Shown one piece after another: positions 8,772 to 17,615 of a DNA stretch of 64,000 bases. This DNA comes from Sutterella massiliensis. GTDB taxonomy: Bacteria; Pseudomonadota; Gammaproteobacteria; Burkholderiales; Burkholderiaceae_F. Position 1 is the first letter of the stretch, and every line of letters starts with the position of its first letter. The stretch lies in contig NZ_JACJJC010000012.1 of NCBI RefSeq assembly GCF_016899755.1, positions 22,115 to 86,114 on the forward strand, read 5' to 3'. The notes under the pieces are model-generated. The model was not told the origin of the DNA and made no database searches. It was given only the letters and a program-made list of their open reading frames with translations. Position numbers and translations under genes: made by a program.

Positions 8772-9413
8772 TTATCTAAACAGTCGATCGCCGATCGCGC
8801 GCGCAGCTTCGCGGCGGCGCTCTTCTTCCGCACGACGTTCGTCCTGACGTCGAATCGCTTCGTCGCGACGGCGCACGGCCTCGTCATTGCGGCGCACGCG
8901 CTCGTCGTCACGGCGCTGACGTTCGCGTTCTTCGCGCTGGCGCTCGCGCTCACGACGGCGCTCTTCCGCAGCACGGCGTTCGTCCTGACGACGAATCGCT
9001 TCGTCGCGGCGGCGCACGGCTTCGTCGTTGCGTCTCACGCGTTCTTCGTCGCGGCGTTGGCGCTCCTGTTCGCGACGGAACTTGCGGTATTCCTTGCCGT
9101 AGCGCTTTTCTTCCCAGGCGCGGCGCTTGCTGTCGCGCCAGTCGCGCCCTTCGTCTTCAGCGCGCGCACGGCGCTCGAGCTCTCTGCGCCATTCGTCGCG
9201 CGTGTAGCGGCGATTGTCGTAGTTGTCGTAGTAATAGCGGCCGTCCCAGCGGCCCTCGTCGCGATAGCGTTCGGCATAGCGGCGGGTTGCCACATCGGCA
9301 ATGCCGCCGAGAAGGTCGCTCAAGCCGGTGCTGTCCGCCGCCCAAGCATTGACGGCAAACGGGGAAACGGCCGCGGCGAGAAATGCCGATACGATCTGGC
9401 GCCTTGTCGTCAT
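8772..9413 (-). CDS. Exported, highly charged protein with a 47-residue tandem repeat
   Basis: A 213-residue protein. After a signal peptide (TRRQIVSAFLAAAVSPFAVNAWA) comes a Tyr/Arg/Asp-rich segment (WDGRYYYDNYDNRRYTRDEW) and then an almost entirely Arg/Glu/Asp/Gln tail. The tail contains two near-identical units at residues about 117-155 and 164-202, offset by 47 residues, each with ERVRRNDEAVRRRDEAIRR. The heptad-like charge pattern suggests a single long alpha helix or coiled coil in the periplasm. No enzymatic motif is visible and I do not recognise a named family. Codon use resembles its neighbours. The signal and the clean reading frame support a real gene. Confidence 0.7.
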   Translation of the reverse strand: MTTRRQIVSAFLAAAVSPFAVNAWAADSTGLSDLLGGIADVATRRYAERYRDEGRWDGRYYYDNYDNRRYTRDEWRRELERRARAEDEGRDWRDSKRRAWEEKRYGKEYRKFRREQERQRRDEERVRRNDEAVRRRDEAIRRQDERRAAEERRRERERQREERERQRRDDERVRRNDEAVRRRDEAIRRQDERRAEEERRREAARAIGDRLFR

Positions 9414-9628
9414 AGAAAAACCTCCTTATCGAACTCACGAGCTTTTTCCGGCGAACGACTGCCAAAGTGGAGCGCTGCCTGCGCCGGCACTTTTCGGTCG
9501 TTCGAGGAAAGCTTCATGATCATCGTGAAGTTGTCGGCAAGAAAAATCTATGCGTGCTAACAGCAAAATAGTCTTTTTCAAACAAATTTAACAACCCGAT
9601 AAGATACCCAAAGCGTACCTATTTGCAC

Positions 9629-10279
9629 TTATTTGAGGCACTTTCGAATCGGCTCGAGCTCGGAAGGCTTCCGGATGCCAAGCTTGCGCATAACGGCGGC
9701 GCGGTGCACTTCGACCGTGCGCTGCGCAATCGAAAGGCGCGCGGCAATTTCTCGGTTGACGAGCCCGTCGGCGAGCGCTGCAGCAATTTCTTTTTCGCGA
9801 TCGGTGAGTTCTGCCGCACGCTTGAGAAGCGTTTCGCCGTCAACACGCCCGCTTCGCGCCGCCAAATGTTTGTTCGCCGCATAAGCAATCACCGCAAGCA
9901 GCCGTTCGTTGTCGACAGGCTTTTGAATAAAATCAACCGCTCCTTCCTGGAGCGCACCGACCGCCATATCGATGTCGCCGTGCCCGGTGAGAAACACAAT
10001 CGGCAGATCGATCCCGCGCTCGCTCATCGCTCGCTGCGCTTCAAGGCCCGACATGCCGGGCATGCGAATATCAAGAACGACGCAGCCGGGCACCGACGGC
10101 GAATCGCTCTTCAAAAACTCGGAGGCACTGGCATGCGCTGCCGTTTTCCAGCCTTCCGTTTCGAGCACGAAGCAAAGCGCATCGCGCAGCGAATCATCGT
10201 CATCAACAACGCGAATGAGCACTTCGCGCTTTGCTTGAGAAATTTCCTCGTCGCTCAGTACAACGTCTTGCGGCCGCAT
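9629..10279 (-). CDS. LuxR/FixJ-type response regulator, partner of the adjacent sensor kinase
   Basis: The receiver domain (acidic pocket RVVDDDDSLRDAL, phospho-acceptor Asp in VVLDIRMPGMSG, Lys in DFIQKPVD) is followed by a LuxR helix-turn-helix (LTDREKEIAAALADGLVNREIA, SIAQRTVEVHRAAVMRKLGI). I start at the ATG at 10277-10279, which has AGGTGG eight bases upstream (216 residues). A GTG four codons earlier is the alternative. It lies 13 bases after the kinase stop, so the two are cotranscribed. The pair is divergent from a flavoprotein/tetraheme cytochrome operon and should activate it when the kinase senses its ligand. Confidence 0.88.
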   Translation of the reverse strand: MRPQDVVLSDEEISQAKREVLIRVVDDDDSLRDALCFVLETEGWKTAAHASASEFLKSDSPSVPGCVVLDIRMPGMSGLEAQRAMSERGIDLPIVFLTGHGDIDMAVGALQEGAVDFIQKPVDNERLLAVIAYAANKHLAARSGRVDGETLLKRAAELTDREKEIAAALADGLVNREIAARLSIAQRTVEVHRAAVMRKLGIRKPSELEPIRKCLK

Positions 10280-10292
10280 AGTTGAATCCACC

Positions 10293-12233
10293 TCATGCTT
10301 TCGATTGTTCGACGCCGTCCCGGTCGGCGTCGCCGCCCGCCAGCGGCAAATAAACGCAAACGATCAAGCCGCCCGTTTCGCATCTTGAAAAAGTCAGGCG
10401 TCCCGAGTGCCGTTCAAGAATGCTGCGCACGATCGCAAGACCAAGTCCGAGACCTTCGGACTTTTGACTCGGCCGCAGCGCAGACAAAGCGGCAAAGCCC
10501 TCTTCGGAAAGCGGCAGGCCGTTGTCGGCGATTTCAAGCACCGCTTCGCGTGCGCCGTTGTTCAAGATGCGAATGGTTACGCGGCCGGCCTCGGCAAGCG
10601 GCTTCACGGCATCGAGCGCGTTCTTGACAAGATTGAGGATGACAAGCTCGAGATCGAGCGCATCGAACGTCACGGATACGGAGTTCTGAGGCGGCTCGAA
10701 AGCGATATGCGCCTGCGCGCGCCCCGTCACGCGCAGATTGTCTATTGCGCGCTTGACCGCCTCTGTGAGATCGAGTGCCGTTGTCTTGATTGCACCCGCC
10801 TTGGCATAAGTCCTTACTCTTTCCACGATTTGACTCGCACGCGCAGCTTGGTCCACGAGCTTGGCAAGCGTTTTGGCAAAAACGTTCTCGTCGTACTGGC
10901 CGGCATCAACGCGCTTTTTGAGCCCAAAGGCATAAAGCGAAATGGCGCCGAGCGGCTGGCGCATCTCGTGCGCAAAAATCGTCGAAAGCTGTCCGACGGC
11001 GCTTGCCTTCTCTATGCGTGAGAGTCTGTCGTTGGCGGCCTGTGCCTCATGCTTGAGATGCTTCTCGCGCTCAAGCGCCTGGGCAAGTTCCGCCGTCCGA
11101 ATTTGCACGAGACGGCTCGTTCGCATGACGTGCAGCAGCAGCCCGCAAACAAAAAGTCCGACAAAACCGACATAAGTGCCGTATTCGTCAAAAAGCCGGC
11201 GGATCGTCCAGCTTCTTAAGTACGCGTAGGGACCGAGCCGCAGATCGCGAAAAAGGGCGTCAACCTCGGAATAGTTCGTAGCGACTCCCCAATACAGCCC
11301 CGATTCGCCTGCCGGCGGCATTTGAAGAAGGACGCGCGTAACGAGGCGGGAGATTCTAGGATCGGCCGATGGCGTCGACCCCGCCGTCCAGGACGGATAA
11401 AGCCGCGTTGATCGGCGGCAGGCTTCGCCAGGCTCCGTTTGCTCGTTTATCACGCGAAAGCGCGCAGCACGCTCGGGACTTTTCTTTTCGAGCGCTTCAA
11501 AAAGACAAAGGCGGAAAAAAGCTGTGTCCACCTCTCCGTCTTCCAGCAGATCGAAGGCGCCGATCATTTTGTCATCGTCGCCGAGAAAGCGGATATGTTT
11601 GAAAAAATCGTCGGGATCATATCCCGCAGCATAAATCTCACGATTGGGCACCTGAAGTCCCGTAAAGGCATACGGAGTACTCGTCGCGAGCCGTTTGCCG
11701 CGCAAATCTTCGAGCGAAACGAGGTCTTTGCGATCCCGTCGAACGAGCATGAGCGTGCCGTCGTTGCCGTTCGGATTGGGATAGTTCCGAGAAACGACTG
11801 TCGCAAGGCTTCTGACGCCCCAAGGCGTCATTCGGATGTAAAAACCCGCACTCGCAATGAAGATGTCGACTTCACCCTTACGCACCGCTTCCTCAAGACC
11901 GAAAAGGCTGTAGTACGCCACATGAACGTTGTCGCGGCCGAAGGCCTCAACAAGCGCGTGCGTCGTCGCATCAAGCACGGGCTCGTTCGGATTGGGGCGT
12001 ACAAATTCGACGATGCCGACCCGAACGGGAAGTGCCGTGGCGGGAACGGCATCCGCCTGCAGTTTGAGTGCACGGAGGTCAGCAGCGGCAGACACGGCTT
12101 GCACCGGCACCGAAATAGCCGCCAGGCTCGCCGCACACATCACGGAAAGCAAGCAAGCACGAGCCGTTTTAAGAAGCGCAAAAGGATGACGAGCTGCTCG
12201 GACGAGGGCACGAAAGAAAGAAAAGGTTGTCAT
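10293..12233 (-). CDS. TtrS-type sensor histidine kinase with periplasmic PhnD-like binding domain
   Basis: A 646-residue membrane kinase. An N-terminal signal anchor is followed by a periplasmic domain of the phosphonate-binding-like type used by TtrS (RVGIVEFVRPNPNEPVLD, LYPSWTAGSTPSA, YWGVATNYSEVDALFRDLRLGPYAYLR). A transmembrane helix (YVGFVGLFVCGLLLHVM) and a coiled segment lead to the kinase core. The phospho-acceptor His is in FAHEMRQPLGAIS, the N box is LVILNLVKNALDAV, and the ATP lid motif is EGLGLGLAIVRSI. In TtrSR the ligand is tetrathionate; here the ligand is unknown and may be the acceptor reduced by the divergent flavoprotein. It is cotranscribed with the response regulator. 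Confidence 0.88.
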   Translation of the reverse strand: MTTFSFFRALVRAARHPFALLKTARACLLSVMCAASLAAISVPVQAVSAAADLRALKLQADAVPATALPVRVGIVEFVRPNPNEPVLDATTHALVEAFGRDNVHVAYYSLFGLEEAVRKGEVDIFIASAGFYIRMTPWGVRSLATVVSRNYPNPNGNDGTLMLVRRDRKDLVSLEDLRGKRLATSTPYAFTGLQVPNREIYAAGYDPDDFFKHIRFLGDDDKMIGAFDLLEDGEVDTAFFRLCLFEALEKKSPERAARFRVINEQTEPGEACRRSTRLYPSWTAGSTPSADPRISRLVTRVLLQMPPAGESGLYWGVATNYSEVDALFRDLRLGPYAYLRSWTIRRLFDEYGTYVGFVGLFVCGLLLHVMRTSRLVQIRTAELAQALEREKHLKHEAQAANDRLSRIEKASAVGQLSTIFAHEMRQPLGAISLYAFGLKKRVDAGQYDENVFAKTLAKLVDQAARASQIVERVRTYAKAGAIKTTALDLTEAVKRAIDNLRVTGRAQAHIAFEPPQNSVSVTFDALDLELVILNLVKNALDAVKPLAEAGRVTIRILNNGAREAVLEIADNGLPLSEEGFAALSALRPSQKSEGLGLGLAIVRSILERHSGRLTFSRCETGGLIVCVYLPLAGGDADRDGVEQSKA

Positions 12234-12453
12234 GCCGCCAATTTACAGGGCTCTCGAGCGAAGTGAAAGCCTCGCCTGATCAAGTTCGCCGATGAGCTGT
12301 CCGCCGCTGGCCGTTCCTTGACGCAACGCCCGGGTACTTAGTGGATTACTGCGTGCAGAATCTCCACCGACTCGATCGCGCTCGAGCAACAACGAGACGG
12401 CCAAGCCGTGTTCTCGACGCTTCGACGCACCCCCCATTTTCTAGGAGAGCAAA

Positions 12454-13944
12454 ATGTCCAAAATCGAAATGAGCCGCCGCGGCCTTCTGAAGACCTCGAT
12501 CTTCGGTGCGGCGAGCGTCGCCGCGATCGGCGCTGCCGGCGCCGCCAAAGCGGCAGAAGAGAAAACCGACGGCGCATACGACGCAATCGTCCTCGGTGCA
12601 GGTCCCTCGGGCCTCATCACGGCCATCACCGCCCACGACGCGGGCGCCAAGGTTGTCGTCTTCGAAAAGATGGACCGCCCCGACGGCAACGCCATTTATG
12701 CGCTCGGTTCCGTCTGCGGCTGGGGGACGCGCCACCAGAAGGAACAGGGAATCGAAGACACGGCCGACGCCTTCTACGCGATGATGATGGATATTTCGAA
12801 GCAGATGGGCGACAAGGCGCTCAATCGCTGCTACACCGACAACATCACCGCCGGGATCGACTGGCTCGAGAGCGAAATCGGCGTGAAGTTCGGCAAGATC
12901 CGCCCGATGCCCTATCCGCGCCTCGGTCGCACCTGCCGCGTGGTGGGCGACAAGGGCCTCACGGGCGGCGCCGCACTCGTGCAGAAGCTCCTTGAAGCCT
13001 GCAGGAAGCGCGGCATCGAAATCCGCTACGAACACAAGGCGATCGAGCTTCTTCACAACGACCGCTTCGAAGTGACGGGCGTCAAGGTCCTCACGCCCGA
13101 GGGCACGAAATGCTTTACGGCGCGTGCGGGCGTTGCGATCGCAACGGGCGGGTTCTCCGCAAACCCCGAAATGGTCGACCGCTACATCGGCGGCTGGGCC
13201 ACGCGCATGGTGCTTCGCGGTTCGCGCTCGACGACGGGCGAAAACATCTCGCTCACGCTGCCGCTCTTTACGAAGTTCGTGAACATGGACCAGTTCCACT
13301 CGGGCCCGATCGTCGGCGCGACGCACGTCAATCCGGCCGACGTGCTCAATTCGGGCTACGGCGTGCAGGTGAACACCTCGGGCGAACGATTCATGGACGA
13401 GAACAACACGTACGTCATCAAGGCCCGCACGACCGCGCAGCGCACGCTCGACAACTTCGCCTGGGTGATCGTCGACAGCGACTGCTCCGTGCTCGACAAG
13501 GTCATTCCGAAGTTCGACCGACTCAACAATCCGTACGGCAAGGCCGACACGATCGAAGCGCTCTGCAAGTCGGTGAATCTGCCCGTCGAACGCGTCACCG
13601 CCGTTGTGAAGGCCTATAACGAAGCGCTCAAAAAGGGCGAGCTCGACAAGATGAATCCGCCCTGCACCTACAAGAAGCCGCACCCGATCGCCAAGGCGCC
13701 CTTCTACGCCATCCCGTTCCAGGGCGGCATGACAGCGACCTTCGGCGGACCGCTCATCAATACGAAGGCTGAAGTGCAGAACCTCGACCGCCGCAGCATT
13801 CCGGGCCTTTACGCCGTCGGCAACTCCGCGGGCGGCATCTTCTTCCACAACTATGCTGGCGGCGCGCAGCTCGGCGCGGCCACCGTTTTCGGCCGCATCG
13901 CGGGCAATGAACTCGCCCGCCGCGCGAAGTCGCTCAAGGCCTGA
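12454..13944 (+). CDS. Tat-exported FAD-dependent reductase (flavocytochrome c family flavin subunit)
   Basis: A 496-residue protein started at the ATG after AGGAG (12443-12447). The signal has a twin-arginine motif (SRRGLLK, residues 8-14), so it would be exported folded with FAD. FAD_binding_2 motifs: VLGAGPSGLITAITAHDAG at the N-terminus and GLYAVGNSAGGIFFHNYAGG near the C-terminus. It has no heme or FMN domain of its own; the tetraheme cytochrome c gene 35 bases downstream probably supplies electrons. The substrate region reads HSGPIVGATHVNP rather than the fumarate reductase HPT and RGEGA signatures, so fumarate is not implied. It is divergent from the two-component system that probably controls it. 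Confidence 0.87.
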   Translation: MSKIEMSRRGLLKTSIFGAASVAAIGAAGAAKAAEEKTDGAYDAIVLGAGPSGLITAITAHDAGAKVVVFEKMDRPDGNAIYALGSVCGWGTRHQKEQGIEDTADAFYAMMMDISKQMGDKALNRCYTDNITAGIDWLESEIGVKFGKIRPMPYPRLGRTCRVVGDKGLTGGAALVQKLLEACRKRGIEIRYEHKAIELLHNDRFEVTGVKVLTPEGTKCFTARAGVAIATGGFSANPEMVDRYIGGWATRMVLRGSRSTTGENISLTLPLFTKFVNMDQFHSGPIVGATHVNPADVLNSGYGVQVNTSGERFMDENNTYVIKARTTAQRTLDNFAWVIVDSDCSVLDKVIPKFDRLNNPYGKADTIEALCKSVNLPVERVTAVVKAYNEALKKGELDKMNPPCTYKKPHPIAKAPFYAIPFQGGMTATFGGPLINTKAEVQNLDRRSIPGLYAVGNSAGGIFFHNYAGGAQLGAATVFGRIAGNELARRAKSLKA

Positions 13945-13979
13945 TTGCAGCCCTTTGACACAGACACCAGGAACAAAAA

Positions 13980-14333
13980 ATGCTGAAGAATTCGATTTCC
14001 GCGGCGCTCTGCGCCTCGCTCCTTGCGCTCTTTGCCGCCGCTCCTGCCGGCGCGGCCGACCACTTTACGGCTGACCGTCACCTCGGCTACGGCCTCAAGT
14101 GCGAAACCTGTCACAAGTCGGCGGGCATGCCGCAGCCGGGCGCCCGCGTCTCGAAGGACACGTGCAAGAGCTGCCACGATCCGGCCGAACTCGCGAAGAA
14201 AACCGCCAAGCTCGACCAGAACCCGCACTACAACCACTTGGGCGACGTCAACTGCACCGAGTGCCATAAGGGCCATCAGCCCTCGACCCTTATGTGCAAC
14301 GACTGCCACAAGTTCAACCTGAAGACGCCGTGA
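13980..14333 (+). CDS. Small periplasmic tetraheme cytochrome c
   Basis: A 117-residue protein with a Sec signal (LCASLLALFAAAPAGAADH) and exactly four CxxCH heme sites: CETCH, CKSCH, CTECH and CNDCH. Extra histidines (HFTADRH, HYNH, HKGH) can give bis-His ligation. This is the cytochrome c3-like tetraheme build found in the heme domain of flavocytochrome c, here as a separate protein. It would carry electrons from a quinol-oxidising membrane cytochrome to the upstream flavoprotein. It is in the same operon, 35 bases behind the flavoprotein, and is followed by a strong terminator. No NapC/CymA-type membrane partner is in the window. Confidence 0.92.
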   Translation: MLKNSISAALCASLLALFAAAPAGAADHFTADRHLGYGLKCETCHKSAGMPQPGARVSKDTCKSCHDPAELAKKTAKLDQNPHYNHLGDVNCTECHKGHQPSTLMCNDCHKFNLKTP

Positions 14334-14420
14334 GATATCCGTGCGTGTGCAGACTTGCGGTGAACCGCGCTCTATTGAAGTGAGTGAATTCGCCGCAGAT
14401 GCCTGCATGAGGTACTTGCT

Positions 14421-14459
14421 ACGCCGCAGCGAGATTCTTACTCGTTGCGGCGTTTTTTT
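14421..14459 (+). terminator. Rho-independent terminator after the cytochrome gene
   Basis: ACGCCGCAGCGAG pairs with CTCGTTGCGGCGT around a 7-base loop, followed by a run of T. It closes the flavoprotein-cytochrome operon. The next gene converges on it from the other strand. Confidence 0.88.
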
Positions 14460-14479
14460 GCACTGCAGCACGTCGGTGC

Positions 14480-15580
14480 TCAGCCGATCACTTCGGCGCC
14501 TTCTGGAATTTTGATGCCGAGCGCTTCGGCCGCAGCCTTGTTCCAGACGGTCTTCGTCGTCTTCGCGGAGCCGATCGGCATATCGCCGGGCTTGGCGCGC
14601 CCTTCGAGGATCTCAACACCCATTTCCGCCGTCATACGGCCAAGCTCGTAATGACTCACCGTCACGGTAGCGAGGCACCCGCCCTGCACGAACGAGAGGT
14701 CGCCCGCGACGAGCGGAATCTTGGCCTGCGCGGCGCTCTTGGCGAGAATGGGCGAGCCGCTCGCGAGCACGTTGTCGGTCGGGACCCAAATGCCGGAAAC
14801 CTTCCCGGCGAGCGACGCAACGCACTGCTGAATGTCGTTCACGGAGGCGACGGCCGTTTCGACGAGCTTGACGCCCTTCTTTTCGGCCGCGGCGCGCAGC
14901 CGCTCGACCTGCACGAGCGAATTGTCTTCGCTTGCCGTGTAGAGAACGCCGATCGCGGGCGCGGCGTCTTGGGGCAGCATCGAAAGGAGAAGCTCGAGCT
15001 GCTTGTCGATCGGCCCGGCGTTGGAGACGCCCGTGACGTTGCCGCTCGGCTTGGCGTCGCTCTTCACCACCTTGGCGCGCTCGAAACTTGTCACGGCCGT
15101 TGCAACGATCGGAATCGTGCGCGTTGCGCGCGCAGCCGCCTGAAGGGCGGGCGTGGAAACCGCGTAAATCAAGTCGCAGTCGTTTGAGACGAAGCGCGAA
15201 ACGATCGCCTGCAGCGTTGCCGTGTCGCCGTGCGCGTTCTGCAGATCGATCGTCGCGGCTTTGCCGTCTTTGCCCGCAGCACCATCGACAGCGTAGCCGA
15301 GCTCGGTCAAACGTTCGCGGAAGCCGCGCACCGCATCGTCGAGCGCTTCGTGCGTGATGAGCTGCACGATGCCGATCTTTTTGGCGACGTTTGTCGCGGC
15401 CGCTGCCCCCGCTGCCGGCGCACCGGCAGGTGCTGCGGCGGTCTTTTTCGCGGCATCTTCGCCGCAGCCCGTCAAAAGGATGCTGCCGCCGAAGGAAGCG
15501 ATGAGGCAGGCGCCGAGCATCGAGCGTCGGGAAAGACAAACCGATTGGGTGCGGATAGCGTCGTGGCGGTTCGAAGTCAT
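14480..15580 (-). CDS. ABC transporter substrate-binding lipoprotein (ABC_sub_bind family)
   Basis: The family (pfam04392) includes binding proteins for tryptophan/tyrosine-like ligands. I start at the ATG at 15578-15580 (366 residues). The N-terminus has a lipoprotein signal with the lipobox LLTGC, plus an SRR pair upstream. Two periplasmic-binding lobes follow (KIGIVQLITHEALDDAVRGF, then PIVATAVTSFERAKVV, NVTGVSNAGPIDKQLELL, GIWVPTDNVLASG). It would deliver a ligand to an inner membrane ABC permease, but no permease or ATPase gene is next to it, so it is an orphan here. Ligand unknown. An upstream in-frame ATG adds 38 residues with no signal character and is unlikely. Confidence 0.82.
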   Translation of the reverse strand: MTSNRHDAIRTQSVCLSRRSMLGACLIASFGGSILLTGCGEDAAKKTAAAPAGAPAAGAAAATNVAKKIGIVQLITHEALDDAVRGFRERLTELGYAVDGAAGKDGKAATIDLQNAHGDTATLQAIVSRFVSNDCDLIYAVSTPALQAAARATRTIPIVATAVTSFERAKVVKSDAKPSGNVTGVSNAGPIDKQLELLLSMLPQDAAPAIGVLYTASEDNSLVQVERLRAAAEKKGVKLVETAVASVNDIQQCVASLAGKVSGIWVPTDNVLASGSPILAKSAAQAKIPLVAGDLSFVQGGCLATVTVSHYELGRMTAEMGVEILEGRAKPGDMPIGSAKTTKTVWNKAAAEALGIKIPEGAEVIG

Positions 15581-16208
15581 AGTGGAAGTCCTCGGTCGTG
15601 AAGTGAAAGAAATCGGTGCGGCAGGCTTCGCACTCGGAGATCGGGACTTCAGGGATTGATTGTCTTTTGGGCTTGAACTTCTTTCGGCTTTCAACTCAAG
15701 AAGTCTTCCTTCAAAAGGCGCCCCATAGACACGAAGGCCCGCTCTCTTCGGGCGGGCCGTATTCGCTTGGATATTGGGAAAAAGAAGACGCGATTAACGA
15801 TCCCGCTCGCAGCGCGTAAGGTACGCAAAGCTGAAGCGGACGCTAAATCGTTCGGCATGGAGAATGCCGCTCAAGGCGTGGGTCTTCTTCGTCATGGTTT
15901 TTCCAATGTACAGGAAAAGCGCTCGCCTGAAAATAAGGCCGATTGCTTAGAACCGGTGTTTTGCCGAGGCTTTCTCCGCCGCTCCAAGCTTGGCGGCGAC
16001 TTCTTGAGCACTTTCTCTCAGTCGAGCGGCGGTTTCGTCAAAGCAAAGCGCCCGAGCGATCAAACTTGAGCGGCCTGAACCTCGAGAATGCGGCTAGATT
16101 GCTTGCATGCTTTCGCTTAGCTGCCACGGCCTCACCAGCCGGCGACAAAGTCGAAGTACCAGAAACGTCCGTTCAATGCCCGAAACAATGTCCAAAGGAG
16201 TTGAAGCC
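15581..16208. other. Divergent intergenic region, 628 bases, no gene seen
   Basis: This separates the minus-strand binding protein from the plus-strand amidohydrolase, so it must hold both promoters. A perfect 7-base-pair hairpin (GGCCCGC...GCGGGCC) lies at 15736-15758 in the leader of the binding-protein gene, without a T run. A 100-codon frame at 15767-16069 has no ribosome site or recognisable motif, and I do not call it a gene. Confidence 0.5.
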
Positions 16209-17462
16209 ATGCCGCAAGCACCCGCACGCAAAAGCGAACCCTGCACGCCGAACATGCCGAGCCTTGAGTCGCTCATCGGCCGGGAAGCCGCCGAGCGCAT
16301 CGTCGCCTTTCGGCGCGACCTCCACAGGCATCCCGAAATCGGCATGGAAACCGTCCGCACGAGCGACAAGGTCGAGGCGATGCTGCGCGAGCTCGGTGTC
16401 GACGAGATCGCGCGCTTTGCCAAGACCGGCATCGCGGCCGTCGTGCGCGGTGCGGCGGGAAGCGCCGCGCCCCCCGCGAGGATCGGCTTTCGGGCGGACA
16501 TGGACGCGCTCCCCGCGCCCGACGAGTGCGGCGCGGCCTGGGCGAGCGAAACACCGATGCGCGCGCACCTCTGCGGCCACGACGGCCACACGGCGGGACT
16601 TTTGGCTTTTGCCGCCTGGGCGGTGCAGAACCGATCGGCCTTCGCCGGCGAAGTGCTCCTCATCTTCCAGCCGGGCGAAGAAGGCTGGGCAGGTGCAGAC
16701 AAGATGCTCAAGGACGGACTCTTTGAAAAGTACCCGGTGCGCGAGGTCTACGCCGCGCACATCGCCGGACTCGAGCCCCTTGGGAAAATTTTGGCGCGCG
16801 CGGGCGCCATGACCGCCTCGGCGGACCTCTTTGACATTGAGGTCGTCGGGCATGGCGGGCACGGGGCAAGACCGCATCAGACGCGCGACCCGGTGCCGGC
16901 AGCCGCGCAGCTCATTCTGGCGCTGCAGACGATCGTCTCGCGAAACGTCAATCCGGCCGACCCCGCCGTCATTTCCGTGTGCTCGATTCAGGCTGGCGAC
17001 CCGGGCGCGCCGAGCGTCATCCCCGAGCGCGTGCGCATCACGGGCACGGTTCGAACCCTTTCGCCTGCAGTGCGCGATCTCATTGAAGCGCGCATCCGAG
17101 AGACGGCCGAAAGCGCGGCCGCACTTGCCGGTGCCGAAGCACACGTCGTCTACGACCGCCGCTATCCCCCGCAAATCAACGATGCGGCGCTTGCAGAGGC
17201 GGTTCTTCCCGTCATTGGCCGCACGGCCGAAAGCATGAACGTCGAACTCGACGACGGCTTCCCGGCAAGCATGGGCGGCGAAGATTTCGCTTTCATGTCC
17301 GAAGTCGTGCCGGGTCTTTACATCCGGATCGGCAACGACGATGCCGGCCACAACACGGGCGTGCACAACCCGAAGTTCGATTTCAACGACCGCGCGCTCG
17401 CCGTCTGGACGGCGGTCTTTGCCGACATTGTCCGCGCGCGGCTCCCGATCGCGAATTCGTAA
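16209..17462 (+). CDS. M20 family amidohydrolase (N-acyl amino acid hydrolase type)
   Basis: The ATG at 16209 follows AAAGGAG at 16194-16200 and gives 417 residues. M20D/HipO motifs are present: LHRHPEIGMET, GFRADMDALPAPDE, HLCGHDGHTAGLLAF, FQPGEEGWAGADKML, a dimerisation-domain signature GHGGHGARPHQTRDPVPAAA, and MGGEDFAFM near the end. It should be a cytoplasmic two-metal enzyme that releases an amino acid from an N-acyl or aryl conjugate. The exact substrate cannot be deduced. Next to an orphan amino-acid-type binding protein, a role in scavenging conjugated amino acids is plausible but inferred. Confidence 0.87.
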   Translation: MPQAPARKSEPCTPNMPSLESLIGREAAERIVAFRRDLHRHPEIGMETVRTSDKVEAMLRELGVDEIARFAKTGIAAVVRGAAGSAAPPARIGFRADMDALPAPDECGAAWASETPMRAHLCGHDGHTAGLLAFAAWAVQNRSAFAGEVLLIFQPGEEGWAGADKMLKDGLFEKYPVREVYAAHIAGLEPLGKILARAGAMTASADLFDIEVVGHGGHGARPHQTRDPVPAAAQLILALQTIVSRNVNPADPAVISVCSIQAGDPGAPSVIPERVRITGTVRTLSPAVRDLIEARIRETAESAAALAGAEAHVVYDRRYPPQINDAALAEAVLPVIGRTAESMNVELDDGFPASMGGEDFAFMSEVVPGLYIRIGNDDAGHNTGVHNPKFDFNDRALAVWTAVFADIVRARLPIANS

Positions 17463-17615
17463 CGATCGAAACACCGCTCGAAAGACCGAAGGCGCTCGAA
17501 AAGCCCTTTGCTAGAATGCATGCCGCGCCGCTCGCCGAGAAGCAAGACTCGGGCGGCGCGGTTTGCTTTTGCTTCAAGATTCGGCTCCGGCCCAAACTCT
17601 TCCCGAGGTTCGCCC

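Noticed and set aside
12346..13848. 500-codon minus-strand frame opposite the Tat flavoprotein
   Set aside because: A shadow frame without motifs; the opposite strand encodes a recognised reductase.
15767..16069. 100-codon frame upstream of the M20 amidohydrolase
   Set aside because: It lies in a divergent promoter region, has no recognisable domain, and its start lacks a ribosome site.
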